Made by a program: the position numbers and the translations under genes. A model generated the notes under the pieces. It was not told the origin of the DNA, did not search any database, and saw only the letters and a list, made by a program, of their open reading frames with translations. Below, in pieces: positions 1 to 6,794 of a stretch of DNA of 7,637 nt (positions are counted from its first letter, which is position 1; every line of letters starts with the position of its first letter). The stretch comes from an uncultured Oscillospiraceae bacterium. Lineage in GTDB: Bacteria; Bacillota; Clostridia; Oscillospirales; Ruminococcaceae. The stretch spans positions 1 through 7,637 of the forward strand of contig CAUABB010000064.1 in assembly GCA_958427155.1 (NCBI GenBank), written 5' to 3'.

Positions 1-351
1 GCGGAAAGTACCCTTTCTGCTGCTGGCTTGAGCAGTAAAAAGATTGGCAGTGGCGATGAAATTGTCAAACAAGTTCCGGCTAGAGGAACCAGCGTTTCCA
101 AAGGCAGTACGATTATTTTGTATACGGATGGAGAAGAAGAACAGACAACAACGGTTCCCAATGTTGTAGGGCTGACAATGTCACAGGCAAATGCGGCACT
201 TACAAACGCAGGACTTAATATCAAGTTTGATGGAGGAACTACTCAGCAAACAGGGACTGTAGTTGCTACACAAAGTCAGACAGAGGGAACAGTAGTTCCA
301 AAGGGAACCGTTATTTCAGTCACTTGTATTAAAAATGACGAGACCGGTTGA
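1..351 (+). CDS. C-terminal PASTA region of a class B penicillin-binding protein (SpoVD/PBP2x/FtsI-like), 5'-truncated
   Basis: The frame is open from the first base to a TGA at 349-351, giving 116 visible residues; the upstream part, including any transpeptidase domain, lies outside the window. Visible residues 1-43 look like most of one PASTA domain (AAGL near the start, then a VSKGSTIIL strand). Residues 52-109 form a second, complete PASTA domain that opens with VPNVVGLTMSQA, continues with NAGL and ends with VPKGTVISVTC. A short polar linker (GEEEQTT) joins them. PASTA domains sit outside the membrane and occur in division or sporulation transpeptidases and in PrkC-type kinases. The position just before murE matches spoVD in Bacillus-type clusters, so a transpeptidase that cross-links septal or spore peptidoglycan is the best reading. 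A kinase is the less likely alternative. SpoVD and a vegetative PBP cannot be told apart from this tail. The TTG at 28 is not a real start. Confidence 0.88.
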   Translation, partial: AESTLSAAGLSSKKIGSGDEIVKQVPARGTSVSKGSTIILYTDGEEEQTTTVPNVVGLTMSQANAALTNAGLNIKFDGGTTQQTGTVVATQSQTEGTVVPKGTVISVTCIKNDETG

Positions 352-366
352 TATATCTTTTGAATG

Positions 367-399
367 GCAGGCCTGAGCCCTTTGCGGACTTTGGCCTGC
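367..399 (+). terminator. Imperfect stem-loop after the PBP gene, weak terminator or attenuator
   Basis: GCAGGCC (367-373) and GGCCTGC (393-399) are perfect inverted repeats. The interior can extend the stem: G375-T391 (wobble), A376-T390, G377-C389, then C379-G387 and C380-G386. This leaves a TTTGC loop and two mismatches. The hairpin begins 15 bp after the PBP stop codon. Only three T residues follow (GTTTC), so it is a poor intrinsic terminator on this strand. Partial termination or 3'-end protection between the PBP gene and murE is an inference. Confidence 0.4.
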
Positions 400-443
400 G
401 TTTCAGCGCCATTACCTCATACTAAAACGAAAAAACAACACCC

Positions 444-457
444 CTTTGTATACAAAG
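444..457. promoter_or_regulatory. Perfect 14-bp palindrome next to the murE ribosome binding site
   Basis: CTTTGTATACAAAG reads the same on both strands. Its right end touches the purine-rich GAAAGGA (457-463) that is the likely murE Shine-Dalgarno; the murE ATG follows at 477, a rather long spacing of 13 nt. It could be a dimeric repressor operator, or, as RNA, a short hairpin abutting the ribosome binding site. No convincing promoter is visible upstream. The function is unknown and chance is possible, although 14 perfect bases at this position is notable. Confidence 0.35.
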
Positions 458-476
458 AAAGGAATGGTCATATAAA

Positions 477-1910
477 ATGAAGCTTTCTCAATTACTTCGT
501 GGAATATCTGGCCGCACGTTCTCAACAGATCCTGAGATTACCGACATTTGTTCGGATTCCAGAAAGATAACTCCTGGCTGTGTTTTCGTCTGTATCAAAG
601 GGGAAAAGTTTGACGGACATAGCCATGCAGAAGCCGCTGTTCAGTCAGGTGCTTTTGCGGTGGTATGCGAACATTCGGTTGGGCTCCCCTGTGAGGTCGT
701 TGTAGAAAATACACGTGTTGCCTACGCCCAAATGTGCGCAGCTTTTTATGGCCATCCTGAGAAAAAGATGTGTTTTATTGGTGTTACTGGAACAAATGGT
801 AAAACTACGACAACGAATCTGATCAAAAGTATTTTAACCCGTGAAGGACATCGAGTGGGATTAATCGGGACCATTCAAAACGAAATCGGGGAAGAGGTCG
901 TTCATGCTCACCGTACCACACCGGATGCCTATGAGCTTTATCATCTCTTCTCAAAAATGGTTGAGGCTGGTTGTGATAGTGTCGTAATGGAGGTTTCCTC
1001 TCACGCTCTGCACCAGCATCGTTTGGGTGTAATTCCCTTTGAGATTGGTGTTTTTACTAATTTGACGCAGGATCATCTGGATTATCACAAAACAATGGAA
1101 GAGTACTATGAAGCAAAAAAAATGTTGTTTCAGATGACTAAAAAGGCGCTTATTAATGCAGACGATCCATATGGACAGCGGTTAGCGAAAGAGGTCCCAT
1201 GTCCGACGATCCTTTTTTCAATGAAGCTTCCAGAGGCGGAATATTTGGCAAAATCCTCCTCTTTTTCGGCCAGTAGTGTTCACTATAAATTACGCTATGG
1301 TTTGGAAGAATACACCGTTGATTTCGGAATGCCGGGAAGTTTTTCTGTTTTAAATTCCATGGCTGCGGCCGCCGTTTGTATTGAGCTTGGAGTTGCCCCT
1401 GAGCGGGTGGTTAAACATTTGGCAGAAATTAACGGTGTAAAAGGACGAAGTGAAGTGATTCCTACCGGGCGTGATTTTACCGTTGTCTGCGATTATGCTC
1501 ATAGTCCGGATGGGCTTGACAATATCCTTCCCGCTCTGAAAAAGAATACGAGAGGAAGGCTTGTCACCCTGTTTGGCTGCGGAGGTGATCGGGACCGTAC
1601 GAAGCGCCCTTTGATGGGGGCTTCCGCCGCGCGTTTTTCCGATTTTGTGATTGTTACATCCGATAATCCGCGGACAGAGGATCCTGTTAAAATTATCGAC
1701 GATATTCTTCCGGGAATGAAACCTTATCATACGCCTTATGTGGTGATTCCAGACCGACGAGAAGCTATTCAGTATGCAATTTCCCATGCCCAGAAGGATG
1801 ATTTAATCGTGCTGGCAGGCAAAGGTCACGAAGATTATCAGGTTATCGGAGAAAAAGAAATTCACTTCGATGAGCGTGAAATAGTAGCGGAAGTTTTGGC
1901 TGCGTTGTAA
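477..1910 (+). CDS. murE: UDP-N-acetylmuramoyl-L-alanyl-D-glutamate--2,6-diaminopimelate ligase (MurE)
   Basis: This cytoplasmic ATP-dependent Mur ligase adds the third amino acid to UDP-MurNAc-L-Ala-D-Glu. The 477-residue length is normal. The N-terminal UDP-binding domain has DSRK at 27-30 and FVCIKGEKFDGH near 37-48. The central ATPase domain has the P-loop GVTGTNGKTTT (102-112, Lys109), TTPD (147-150), MEVSSHALHQHR (171-182), FTNLTQDHLDYH (193-204) and EAKK (212-215), which holds the expected carbamylated lysine. The C-terminal domain has CDYAHSPDGL (338-347), GCGGDRDRTKRPLMG (367-381), DNPR (396-399) and GKGHEDYQ (448-455). DNPR with GKGHE is the signature of meso-diaminopimelate enzymes, in contrast to the altered motif of lysine-adding ones. 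The ATG at 477 is chosen because the N-terminus then matches the family; GAAAGGA lies 13 nt upstream. The TAA stop overlaps the purine run that serves murF, suggesting co-transcription and possibly coupled translation. Confidence 0.97.
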   Translation: MKLSQLLRGISGRTFSTDPEITDICSDSRKITPGCVFVCIKGEKFDGHSHAEAAVQSGAFAVVCEHSVGLPCEVVVENTRVAYAQMCAAFYGHPEKKMCFIGVTGTNGKTTTTNLIKSILTREGHRVGLIGTIQNEIGEEVVHAHRTTPDAYELYHLFSKMVEAGCDSVVMEVSSHALHQHRLGVIPFEIGVFTNLTQDHLDYHKTMEEYYEAKKMLFQMTKKALINADDPYGQRLAKEVPCPTILFSMKLPEAEYLAKSSSFSASSVHYKLRYGLEEYTVDFGMPGSFSVLNSMAAAAVCIELGVAPERVVKHLAEINGVKGRSEVIPTGRDFTVVCDYAHSPDGLDNILPALKKNTRGRLVTLFGCGGDRDRTKRPLMGASAARFSDFVIVTSDNPRTEDPVKIIDDILPGMKPYHTPYVVIPDRREAIQYAISHAQKDDLIVLAGKGHEDYQVIGEKEIHFDEREIVAEVLAAL

Positions 1911-1922
1911 GGAGGGTTCTGA

Positions 1923-3281
1923 GTGGAACAGCTTTCACTGAAGGAAATTGCTCAGGCACTCGACAGTAGTTGTCAAGCGGACACTGTCGTTTCTGATATT
2001 TGTATCGATACCCGTGAAGTTAAGGAAGGATCGCTTTTCGTTGCCATTAAAGGAGAGCGCTTTGACGGTCATGACTTTATTTCAAAAGCATTTGAATCAG
2101 GAGCTTCTGCTGCTGTTTCTCATAAACCGGTTCTAGCTGAGAAACCTGTGCTTCTGGTGGAAGACACGAGAAAGGCTTTTTTAAAGCTTGGAGGTTGGTA
2201 TCGCCGAAGATTTCCAGTTAAAGTGGTGTCTGTTACAGGAAGTGTTGGGAAAACCTCTACGAAGGAAATGATAGATACCGTACTGTCTTCTTCCTTTAAA
2301 ACATTAAAAACAGAGGGGAATCTCAATAATGAAATTGGTCTCCCTAAGACTTTGTTTCGGCTTGATCAGAGTTATGAGGCGGCGGTAATTGAAATGGGAA
2401 TGTCCGGTTTTGGTGAAATATCACGGCTTTCTTGTGCGGCACAAGGAGATATTGGGGTTATTACCAATATTGGTGTTTCTCATATTGAAAAGTTGGGCAG
2501 CCGGGAAAATATCCTTAAAGCAAAGCTCGAAATCTTGGATGGTTTAAAAAATGGGGCGCCGTTAGTTCTTAATGCAGACGATGAGTTGCTTGAAACGGTT
2601 ACCCTCTATGATCGGCCGGTGATCCGTTATGGAATCTGTTCTGAAACGGCAGATGTCCGTGCACGAAATCTTAAGACAGAAGGACTTGCTACCGAATTTG
2701 ATCTTTTTTATCATGGAAAATGCTATCCAGCGCGAATTCCGGTGCTTGGAAGACATCATGTTTTCAACGCTCTGGCTGCGTTTGCTGTAGGAACCTGGTT
2801 TGGTGTTTCACCTGAAAGAATAGTAGAGGCGTTTCTTAGCTACCAGCCGAGCGGGATGCGACAAAAAATTATCAATTTTCATGGTATAACCGTCGTTGAA
2901 GATTGTTATAATGCAAGCCCTGATTCCATGAAAGCGTCACTTTCTATCCTTCCTCTCTTAGTGAAGGGAGAAGGGAAAAAGGTAGCTGTTTTGGGCGATA
3001 TGCTGGAGCTTGGAGCCTATTCGGAGGAGGCACATCGCAGCGTGGGGCGATGTGCTGCTGAAAATCATTTAGATACCGTTCTCTGCCTTGGGGAAAATTC
3101 GGCTTTTACAGCCCAGGAAGCTCGAAATGGCGGAGTTCCCTGTGTCATCTTTTTGAAGGAAAAGGAAGAAGCAGCTGCCTGGTTACGTGAAAATCTTCGG
3201 GCAGGGGATGCGGTACTCTTTAAGGCAAGCCGTGGAATGAAGTTTGAAGATATTATTTCCGCTTTTTATGGGAAAGAATAA
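1923..3281 (+). CDS. murF: UDP-N-acetylmuramoyl-tripeptide--D-alanyl-D-alanine ligase (MurF)
   Basis: MurF is the last cytoplasmic Mur ligase; it joins D-Ala-D-Ala to the UDP-MurNAc-tripeptide with ATP. The 452 residues are of normal length. Domain 1 has the FVAIKGERFDGHDF stretch (39-52) that also occurs in MurE. The ATPase domain has TGSVGKTSTK (105-114), GNLNNEIGLP (132-141), IEMGMSG (156-162), the ILKAKLE segment (197-203, site of the usual carbamylated lysine) and LNADD (216-220). The C-terminal domain has YNASPDSM (329-336), VLGDMLELG (356-364) and KASRGM (434-439). These last motifs are specific to MurF and exclude another MurE. The start is GTG, six bases after a strong GGAGGG (1911-1916). 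The gene begins 12 bp after murE and surely shares its transcript. A 78-bp gap separates it from mraY. Confidence 0.97.
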   Translation: MEQLSLKEIAQALDSSCQADTVVSDICIDTREVKEGSLFVAIKGERFDGHDFISKAFESGASAAVSHKPVLAEKPVLLVEDTRKAFLKLGGWYRRRFPVKVVSVTGSVGKTSTKEMIDTVLSSSFKTLKTEGNLNNEIGLPKTLFRLDQSYEAAVIEMGMSGFGEISRLSCAAQGDIGVITNIGVSHIEKLGSRENILKAKLEILDGLKNGAPLVLNADDELLETVTLYDRPVIRYGICSETADVRARNLKTEGLATEFDLFYHGKCYPARIPVLGRHHVFNALAAFAVGTWFGVSPERIVEAFLSYQPSGMRQKIINFHGITVVEDCYNASPDSMKASLSILPLLVKGEGKKVAVLGDMLELGAYSEEAHRSVGRCAAENHLDTVLCLGENSAFTAQEARNGGVPCVIFLKEKEEAAAWLRENLRAGDAVLFKASRGMKFEDIISAFYGKE

Positions 3282-3359
3282 AGGAAAGAAGTGTTGAACG
3301 ATAAAAGCGGTTTTTTGTGTTGATAAGGATGAAATAAAAGTACAGGAGCGTAGGACAGC

Positions 3360-4367
3360 ATGATTGGATTTACCAGTGTAATTACAGCAGTAATCGCCTT
3401 TGCGGTGGCGGCGGCGCTTGGGTTCTTTCTAATTCCCTTTCTTCGGAAGGTCAAGTATGGGCAGACCATTAATGATGTAGGTCCAACTTGGCATGCAAAA
3501 AAACAGGGCACTCCTACAATGGGAGGAATTTTAATTGTTGCGGGTGTGATTTTAGCTTCTTTGATTGGAGTTCTGTTGCTCTGGGTTCAGAATCCAGATT
3601 CTGCCGACCATAGTTCGGTTCAGGCTGGTCGCTTTTTTGCAGGGCTGTTCATGGCGCTTGCTTTTGGGTTTGTTGGCTTTGTAGATGACTATATTAAGGT
3701 TGTAAAAAAAAGGAATCTCGGGTTAAAAGCTCGACAGAAACTGGTAATGCAATTTTTGATTGCTATTGCATATATGATTACAATGTATCTCTGTGGCGAT
3801 CGTTCCACAGTAGTGATCTTTCCTCTTCTTGGTCAGCTTGATTTTGGAATATTTTATTATCCGCTGATTGTGGTGGGAATTGTCGGTTTTGTTAATGCGG
3901 TCAATTTAACGGATGGAATCGATGGGCTTGCCGGCTCTGTCACTTTTGTAGGAGCAATTATCTTTATGATTATTGCGTCGCTGCTTCGTTTTGATAGCAT
4001 TACAGTGCTTTCAACTTCTTTAGCAGGAGCGTGTTTGGGATTTTTAACGTGGAATTTTTACCCGGCAAAGGTTTTTATGGGGGATTTAGGCTCTATGTTT
4101 CTGGGTGGAATGATAGTTGCTCTTGGAATGGGAATTGGCCTTCCAGTTCTTTTAATCCCTATTGGTATCGTATATATTTGTGAGGAACTTTCCGTTGTAA
4201 TTCAGGTAACCAGTTTTAAACTCACAGGAAAACGTGTTTTTAAAATGAGCCCAATTCATCATCATTTTGAAATGTGTGGCTGGAGTGAAGTTAAAATTGT
4301 TCTGGTGTTTTCGCTGGTAGCGCTTCTTTTCGGAGGCCTTGCGGTCTTCCTTGTGCTCCAGATCTGA
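3360..4367 (+). CDS. mraY: Phospho-N-acetylmuramoyl-pentapeptide transferase (MraY)
   Basis: MraY is an integral membrane enzyme that transfers phospho-MurNAc-pentapeptide from UDP to undecaprenyl phosphate, making lipid I on the inner face of the membrane. The 335 residues are mostly hydrophobic and fit the ten-helix topology. Family motifs in order are GPTWHAKKQGTPTMGG (41-56), the aspartate pair in DDYIK (109-113), NLTDGIDGLAG (182-192), FMGDLGS (239-245) and the cytoplasmic histidine motif PIHHHFE (298-304). The aspartates and histidines expected for magnesium and substrate binding are present. The ATG at 3360 gives a natural hydrophobic N-terminus; AGGAG at 3344-3348 lies 11 bases upstream, with a second AGGA nearer (3352-3355). 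ftsW begins 29 bp downstream, and the murD gene that often follows mraY is absent here. Confidence 0.97.
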   Translation: MIGFTSVITAVIAFAVAAALGFFLIPFLRKVKYGQTINDVGPTWHAKKQGTPTMGGILIVAGVILASLIGVLLLWVQNPDSADHSSVQAGRFFAGLFMALAFGFVGFVDDYIKVVKKRNLGLKARQKLVMQFLIAIAYMITMYLCGDRSTVVIFPLLGQLDFGIFYYPLIVVGIVGFVNAVNLTDGIDGLAGSVTFVGAIIFMIIASLLRFDSITVLSTSLAGACLGFLTWNFYPAKVFMGDLGSMFLGGMIVALGMGIGLPVLLIPIGIVYICEELSVVIQVTSFKLTGKRVFKMSPIHHHFEMCGWSEVKIVLVFSLVALLFGGLAVFLVLQI

Positions 4368-4382
4368 TTTAATATTGTTTGT

Positions 4383-4388
4383 GGAGGG
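4383..4388 (+). promoter_or_regulatory. Ribosome binding site that sets the ftsW start
   Basis: GGAGGG lies 8 bases before GTG 4397. An upstream in-frame TTG at 4379 would place this site inside the coding sequence, so the GTG is the better start. Confidence 0.8.
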
Positions 4389-4396
4389 ACCTGTCT

Positions 4397-5530
4397 GTGG
4401 CAAGAAAAACCAAAAATAAAACGGCTCGTGCTCGTATGCCGCATATGGACGCGACCTTCCTGATCATTGTACTAATCCTTTTAACCTTTGGCTTAATTAT
4501 GTTGCTTTCAGCCAGTTATGCATACGCCCTTTACCAGTACGGAAATAGCTTCCATTTTATCCAACGGCAGGCTGTTTTTGCGGTTGCAGGGATCATAGGA
4601 ATGCTGTTTATTTCCTGTATTGATTACCATATCCTTAAAAAATTTGTCTTTTGGGCGTTTGCAGCAGGTATTGGTTTATTAATTCTGGTGTTCGCCTTTC
4701 CTCCCCTGAAAGGGGCACGGCGATGGATTAATTTAGGCTTTTTTACATTTCAGCCATCAGAGATTATGAAGTTCTGCCTGATTCTTCTGTTTGCGTATTT
4801 AATTGCAACCAACTACGAAAAAATGGGAACTTTTCGTTACGGAGTTCTTCCGTTTATTATACCGCTTGGCCTTGTCTGTGGACTGATGTTTTTTGAGCCG
4901 CATATTTCTGGTATTGTTTTGATGGTTTCAATCGCTTTGGTCATGATGTTTGTAGGTGGCGTTAAGTATCGGTATTATGTTGGACTGCTTGTCCTTGCTG
5001 TAGTTGGCGTTTTGGTCATTATTATGTATGGTGGAATTGAATATGTGGAGGCTCGGCTGACCAGCTGGCTCGATCCATTTTCTGATCCCCAGGGAGATAC
5101 CTTCCAGACAGTCCAGTCCCTTTTGGCAATTGGTTCGGGCGGATTTACCGGCCTTGGACTTGGAAATTCACGACAGAAATATCTTTATCTACCAGAACCG
5201 CAAAATGATTTTATTTTTTCCATTGTCTGTGAGGAACTTGGTTTTATAGGAGCAATGGCGGTCATTATTTTATTTGCGTTGTTTGTGGTACGTGGATTTA
5301 TTATCGCCTCTCGTGCGCCCGATAAATTTGGTTCAATGCTGGCGGTCGGTTTAACCGCACAGATTGGTATTCAGGCAATTGTTAATATCGCAGTAGTTAC
5401 TAATACGATCCCTAATACCGGTATCAGCCTTCCGTTTTTCAGTTACGGCGGTACGGCGTTAATGATGCAGCTGCTTCAGATGGGAATTGTTCTGAATATA
5501 TCAAGGCATTCGGCTATTATAAAGCAATAG
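4397..5530 (+). CDS. ftsW: SEDS-family peptidoglycan glycosyltransferase (FtsW/SpoVE)
   Basis: SEDS proteins polymerise lipid II into glycan strands in partnership with a class B PBP; FtsW acts at the septum, SpoVE in the spore cortex. From the GTG the protein has 377 residues, normal for the family, with a short basic cytoplasmic N-terminus (ARKTKNKTARAR) and about ten membrane helices. Motifs are RRWINLG (108-114), FQPSEIMK (118-125), GLGLGNSRQKYLYLPEPQ (252-269), NDFIFSIVCEELGFIGA (270-286) and NTGISLPFFSYGG (340-352). Asp271 in the NDFIF motif corresponds to the aspartate proposed as catalytic in SEDS enzymes. The usual P-D-x-G-T motif is instead PHISG (168-172). The PBP at the left edge of the window is the likely partner. 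FtsW is preferred over RodA because of the dcw context; FtsW and SpoVE cannot be separated by sequence alone. Confidence 0.94.
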   Translation: MARKTKNKTARARMPHMDATFLIIVLILLTFGLIMLLSASYAYALYQYGNSFHFIQRQAVFAVAGIIGMLFISCIDYHILKKFVFWAFAAGIGLLILVFAFPPLKGARRWINLGFFTFQPSEIMKFCLILLFAYLIATNYEKMGTFRYGVLPFIIPLGLVCGLMFFEPHISGIVLMVSIALVMMFVGGVKYRYYVGLLVLAVVGVLVIIMYGGIEYVEARLTSWLDPFSDPQGDTFQTVQSLLAIGSGGFTGLGLGNSRQKYLYLPEPQNDFIFSIVCEELGFIGAMAVIILFALFVVRGFIIASRAPDKFGSMLAVGLTAQIGIQAIVNIAVVTNTIPNTGISLPFFSYGGTALMMQLLQMGIVLNISRHSAIIKQ

Positions 5531-5582
5531 TTGGCAAATCATGTGATTGCAGGTCTGCAACGAAAAATTTTCCTGCCCTGTG

Positions 5583-5591
5583 AAAGGAAGG
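5583..5591 (+). promoter_or_regulatory. Ribosome binding site that sets the murG start
   Basis: AAAGGAAGG is followed by 8 bases and then ATG 5600. The frame is open back to the ftsW stop (TTG at 5531), but that extension would place this site inside the gene and put 23 unusual residues before the conserved MurG N-terminus. Confidence 0.8.
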
Positions 5592-5599
5592 TCATCAGA

Positions 5600-6721
5600 A
5601 TGAAAGTACTACTAGCGGGTGGAGGCACAGCCGGCCATATTAATCCGGCTCTTGCCATTGCCTCTTGCATTAAACGACGGGAACCGGACGCGGAAATCCT
5701 TTTTGCGGGAACTCCGGATGGAATGGAAGCAAGGCTTGTGAGAAATGCCGGCTTTGATTTTACGCCAATCCAGGTGAAAGGATTCTGGCGTGGGTTTTCG
5801 CTGGAGGATGTGAAACACAATGTAAAAACAATTCGTTATATGTTGACATCTCCCAAAACAGCGAAAAAAATTCTAAATGATTTCCATCCTGACGTTGTTG
5901 TTGGAACTGGTGGATATGTCAGCGGCCCCATCCTGTTTATGGCAAAAAAAATGGGTTTCAAAACTTTAATTCATGAGCAGAACGCTTTTCCGGGTGTCAC
6001 TACCAAAGCGCTCGCTAAAAAAGCAGATGTTGTCTGTCTTGCGGTTGAGGAAGCGGCAAAACTTCTGAAAATTTCAGGTAAGACAGTTGTTACGGGAAAT
6101 CCGGTGCGGGAGAGCATTATTTATAAATCAAAAGCAGAAGCACGTCGGGAACTTGGAATGGATGACAAGGTCTGTATCCTTTCCTTTGGTGGAAGCCTTG
6201 GTGCGATTACCATTAACCGAATTGCTGCTGACTTAATGGAGTGGCATCAGGATACCGATGCGGTAAATCATATCCATGGATATGGACAGCTTGGTGTAGA
6301 GGTTTTTCCGAAAATGCTCAAGGATCGTGGGGTAGATCTTTCAAAACATCCGCGAATTGACGCCAGACAGTATATTGACAATATGGATACCTGCCTTGCG
6401 GCAGCTGATCTTGTGATCTGTCGTTCAGGCGCGATTACCCTGAGCGAACTTGAGGTGGCGGGGAAAGCCTCTATCCTTATCCCGTGTCCTACAGTCAGTG
6501 AAAACCATCAATATTATAATGCGCTGGTCCTGCAGGATCACCATGCGGCAATTGTAATTGAAGAAAAAAATTACCGAAAAAAAGAATTTGTGGAAATTGT
6601 CAAGGATCTCTGTACAAATCCTGAAAAACTTGCTGAACTTTCAAGAAACGCTTCCGCGCTTGCGGTTTTTGATACAGCGGATCAGATTTACCGTGAAGTC
6701 CGTATGTTGGTTGACGCCTAA
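5600..6721 (+). CDS. murG: UDP-N-acetylglucosamine--N-acetylmuramyl-(pentapeptide) pyrophosphoryl-undecaprenol GlcNAc transferase (MurG)
   Basis: MurG is a membrane-associated GT28/GT-B glycosyltransferase that adds GlcNAc to lipid I to form lipid II. The 373-residue length is typical. The N-terminal Rossmann domain begins directly with MKVLLAGGGTAGHINP; its glycine loop (7-13) reads GGGTAGH, a variant of GGTGGH. It continues with VGTGGYVSGP (101-110) and HEQNAFPG (125-132). GNPVR (166-170) leads into the C-terminal UDP-GlcNAc domain, with FGGSLGA (196-202), HIHGYGQLG (224-232), CRSGAITLSEL (274-284) and ENHQYYNA (301-308). These motifs together are diagnostic. The gene starts 69 bp after ftsW and no strong terminator lies between them, so it probably belongs to the same transcript. 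A 103-bp gap with regulatory-looking structure separates it from murA. Confidence 0.97.
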   Translation: MKVLLAGGGTAGHINPALAIASCIKRREPDAEILFAGTPDGMEARLVRNAGFDFTPIQVKGFWRGFSLEDVKHNVKTIRYMLTSPKTAKKILNDFHPDVVVGTGGYVSGPILFMAKKMGFKTLIHEQNAFPGVTTKALAKKADVVCLAVEEAAKLLKISGKTVVTGNPVRESIIYKSKAEARRELGMDDKVCILSFGGSLGAITINRIAADLMEWHQDTDAVNHIHGYGQLGVEVFPKMLKDRGVDLSKHPRIDARQYIDNMDTCLAAADLVICRSGAITLSELEVAGKASILIPCPTVSENHQYYNALVLQDHHAAIVIEEKNYRKKEFVEIVKDLCTNPEKLAELSRNASALAVFDTADQIYREVRMLVDA

Positions 6722-6759
6722 AACAGTCGTTTTTCACCAAACAGCCTCCCCTGGCATAG

Positions 6760-6765
6760 TATAAT
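6760..6765 (+). promoter_or_regulatory. Candidate -10 box of a murA promoter
   Basis: TATAAT is a perfect match to the vegetative sigma consensus and lies in the non-coding gap 60 bp before the murA ATG. No good -35 is present at normal spacing: at 16 bp the hexamer is CAAACA, matching TTGACA at three of six positions. The preceding TAG is one base short of an extended TGn motif. If active, transcription would start near 6772, inside the left arm of the adjacent inverted repeat. Confidence 0.35.
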
Positions 6766-6794
6766 TCGTAAAGCCTCCTTCATGGTTTTACGAA
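6765..6794. promoter_or_regulatory. 11-bp inverted repeat in the murA leader
   Basis: TTCGTAAAGCC (6765-6775) pairs with GGTTTTACGAA (6784-6794) through 11 pairs, one of them G-T, around the 8-base loop TCCTTCAT. No T-run follows, so it is not an ordinary terminator. The left arm shares the last base of the TATAAT box. It could be a DNA operator (TTCGTAAA-N14-TTTACGAA), or an RNA hairpin in a transcript reading through from murG. Which one applies is unknown. Confidence 0.55.

Noticed and set aside
464..475. ATG at 464 as an alternative start or mini-ORF before murE
   Set aside because: It reads only three codons before TAA, and the purine run is too close for efficient initiation.
1350..1787. 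Long minus-strand open frame within murE
   Set aside because: It lies opposite a strongly conserved gene, has no ribosome binding site or recognisable domain, and is a shadow of murE coding bias.
590..2080. Similar stretches in murE and murF (KGEKFDGH and KGERFDGH) as a recent duplication
   Set aside because: This is ancient Mur ligase homology; the proteins differ widely elsewhere and have separate diagnostic motifs.
3299..3320. AAAAGCGGTTTTTT region before mraY as a terminator or promoter
   Set aside because: No stable stem forms and no matching -35/-10 pair with good spacing was found.
3704..3711. A8 run forming an in-frame A-AAA-AAA slippery heptamer in mraY; similar runs at 1115-1122 (murE) and 5944-5951 (murG)
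   Set aside because: All three proteins are full length in the zero frame and the -1 frames end soon or encode nothing recognisable; AAA-AAA lysine pairs are common in such genomes.
4379..4396. TTG start for ftsW
   Set aside because: It would put the GGAGGG ribosome binding site inside the gene; GTG 4397 has ideal spacing.
5531..5599. In-frame upstream extension of murG starting at TTG directly after the ftsW stop
   Set aside because: MurG proteins begin at MKVLLAGGGT; a good ribosome binding site sits at 5583-5591 inside the extension.
6720..6734. AAAAC-AGTC-GTTTT mini-hairpin with a T-run just after murG, resembling a terminator
   Set aside because: The stem is only five mostly A-T pairs and unlikely to stop transcription alone.
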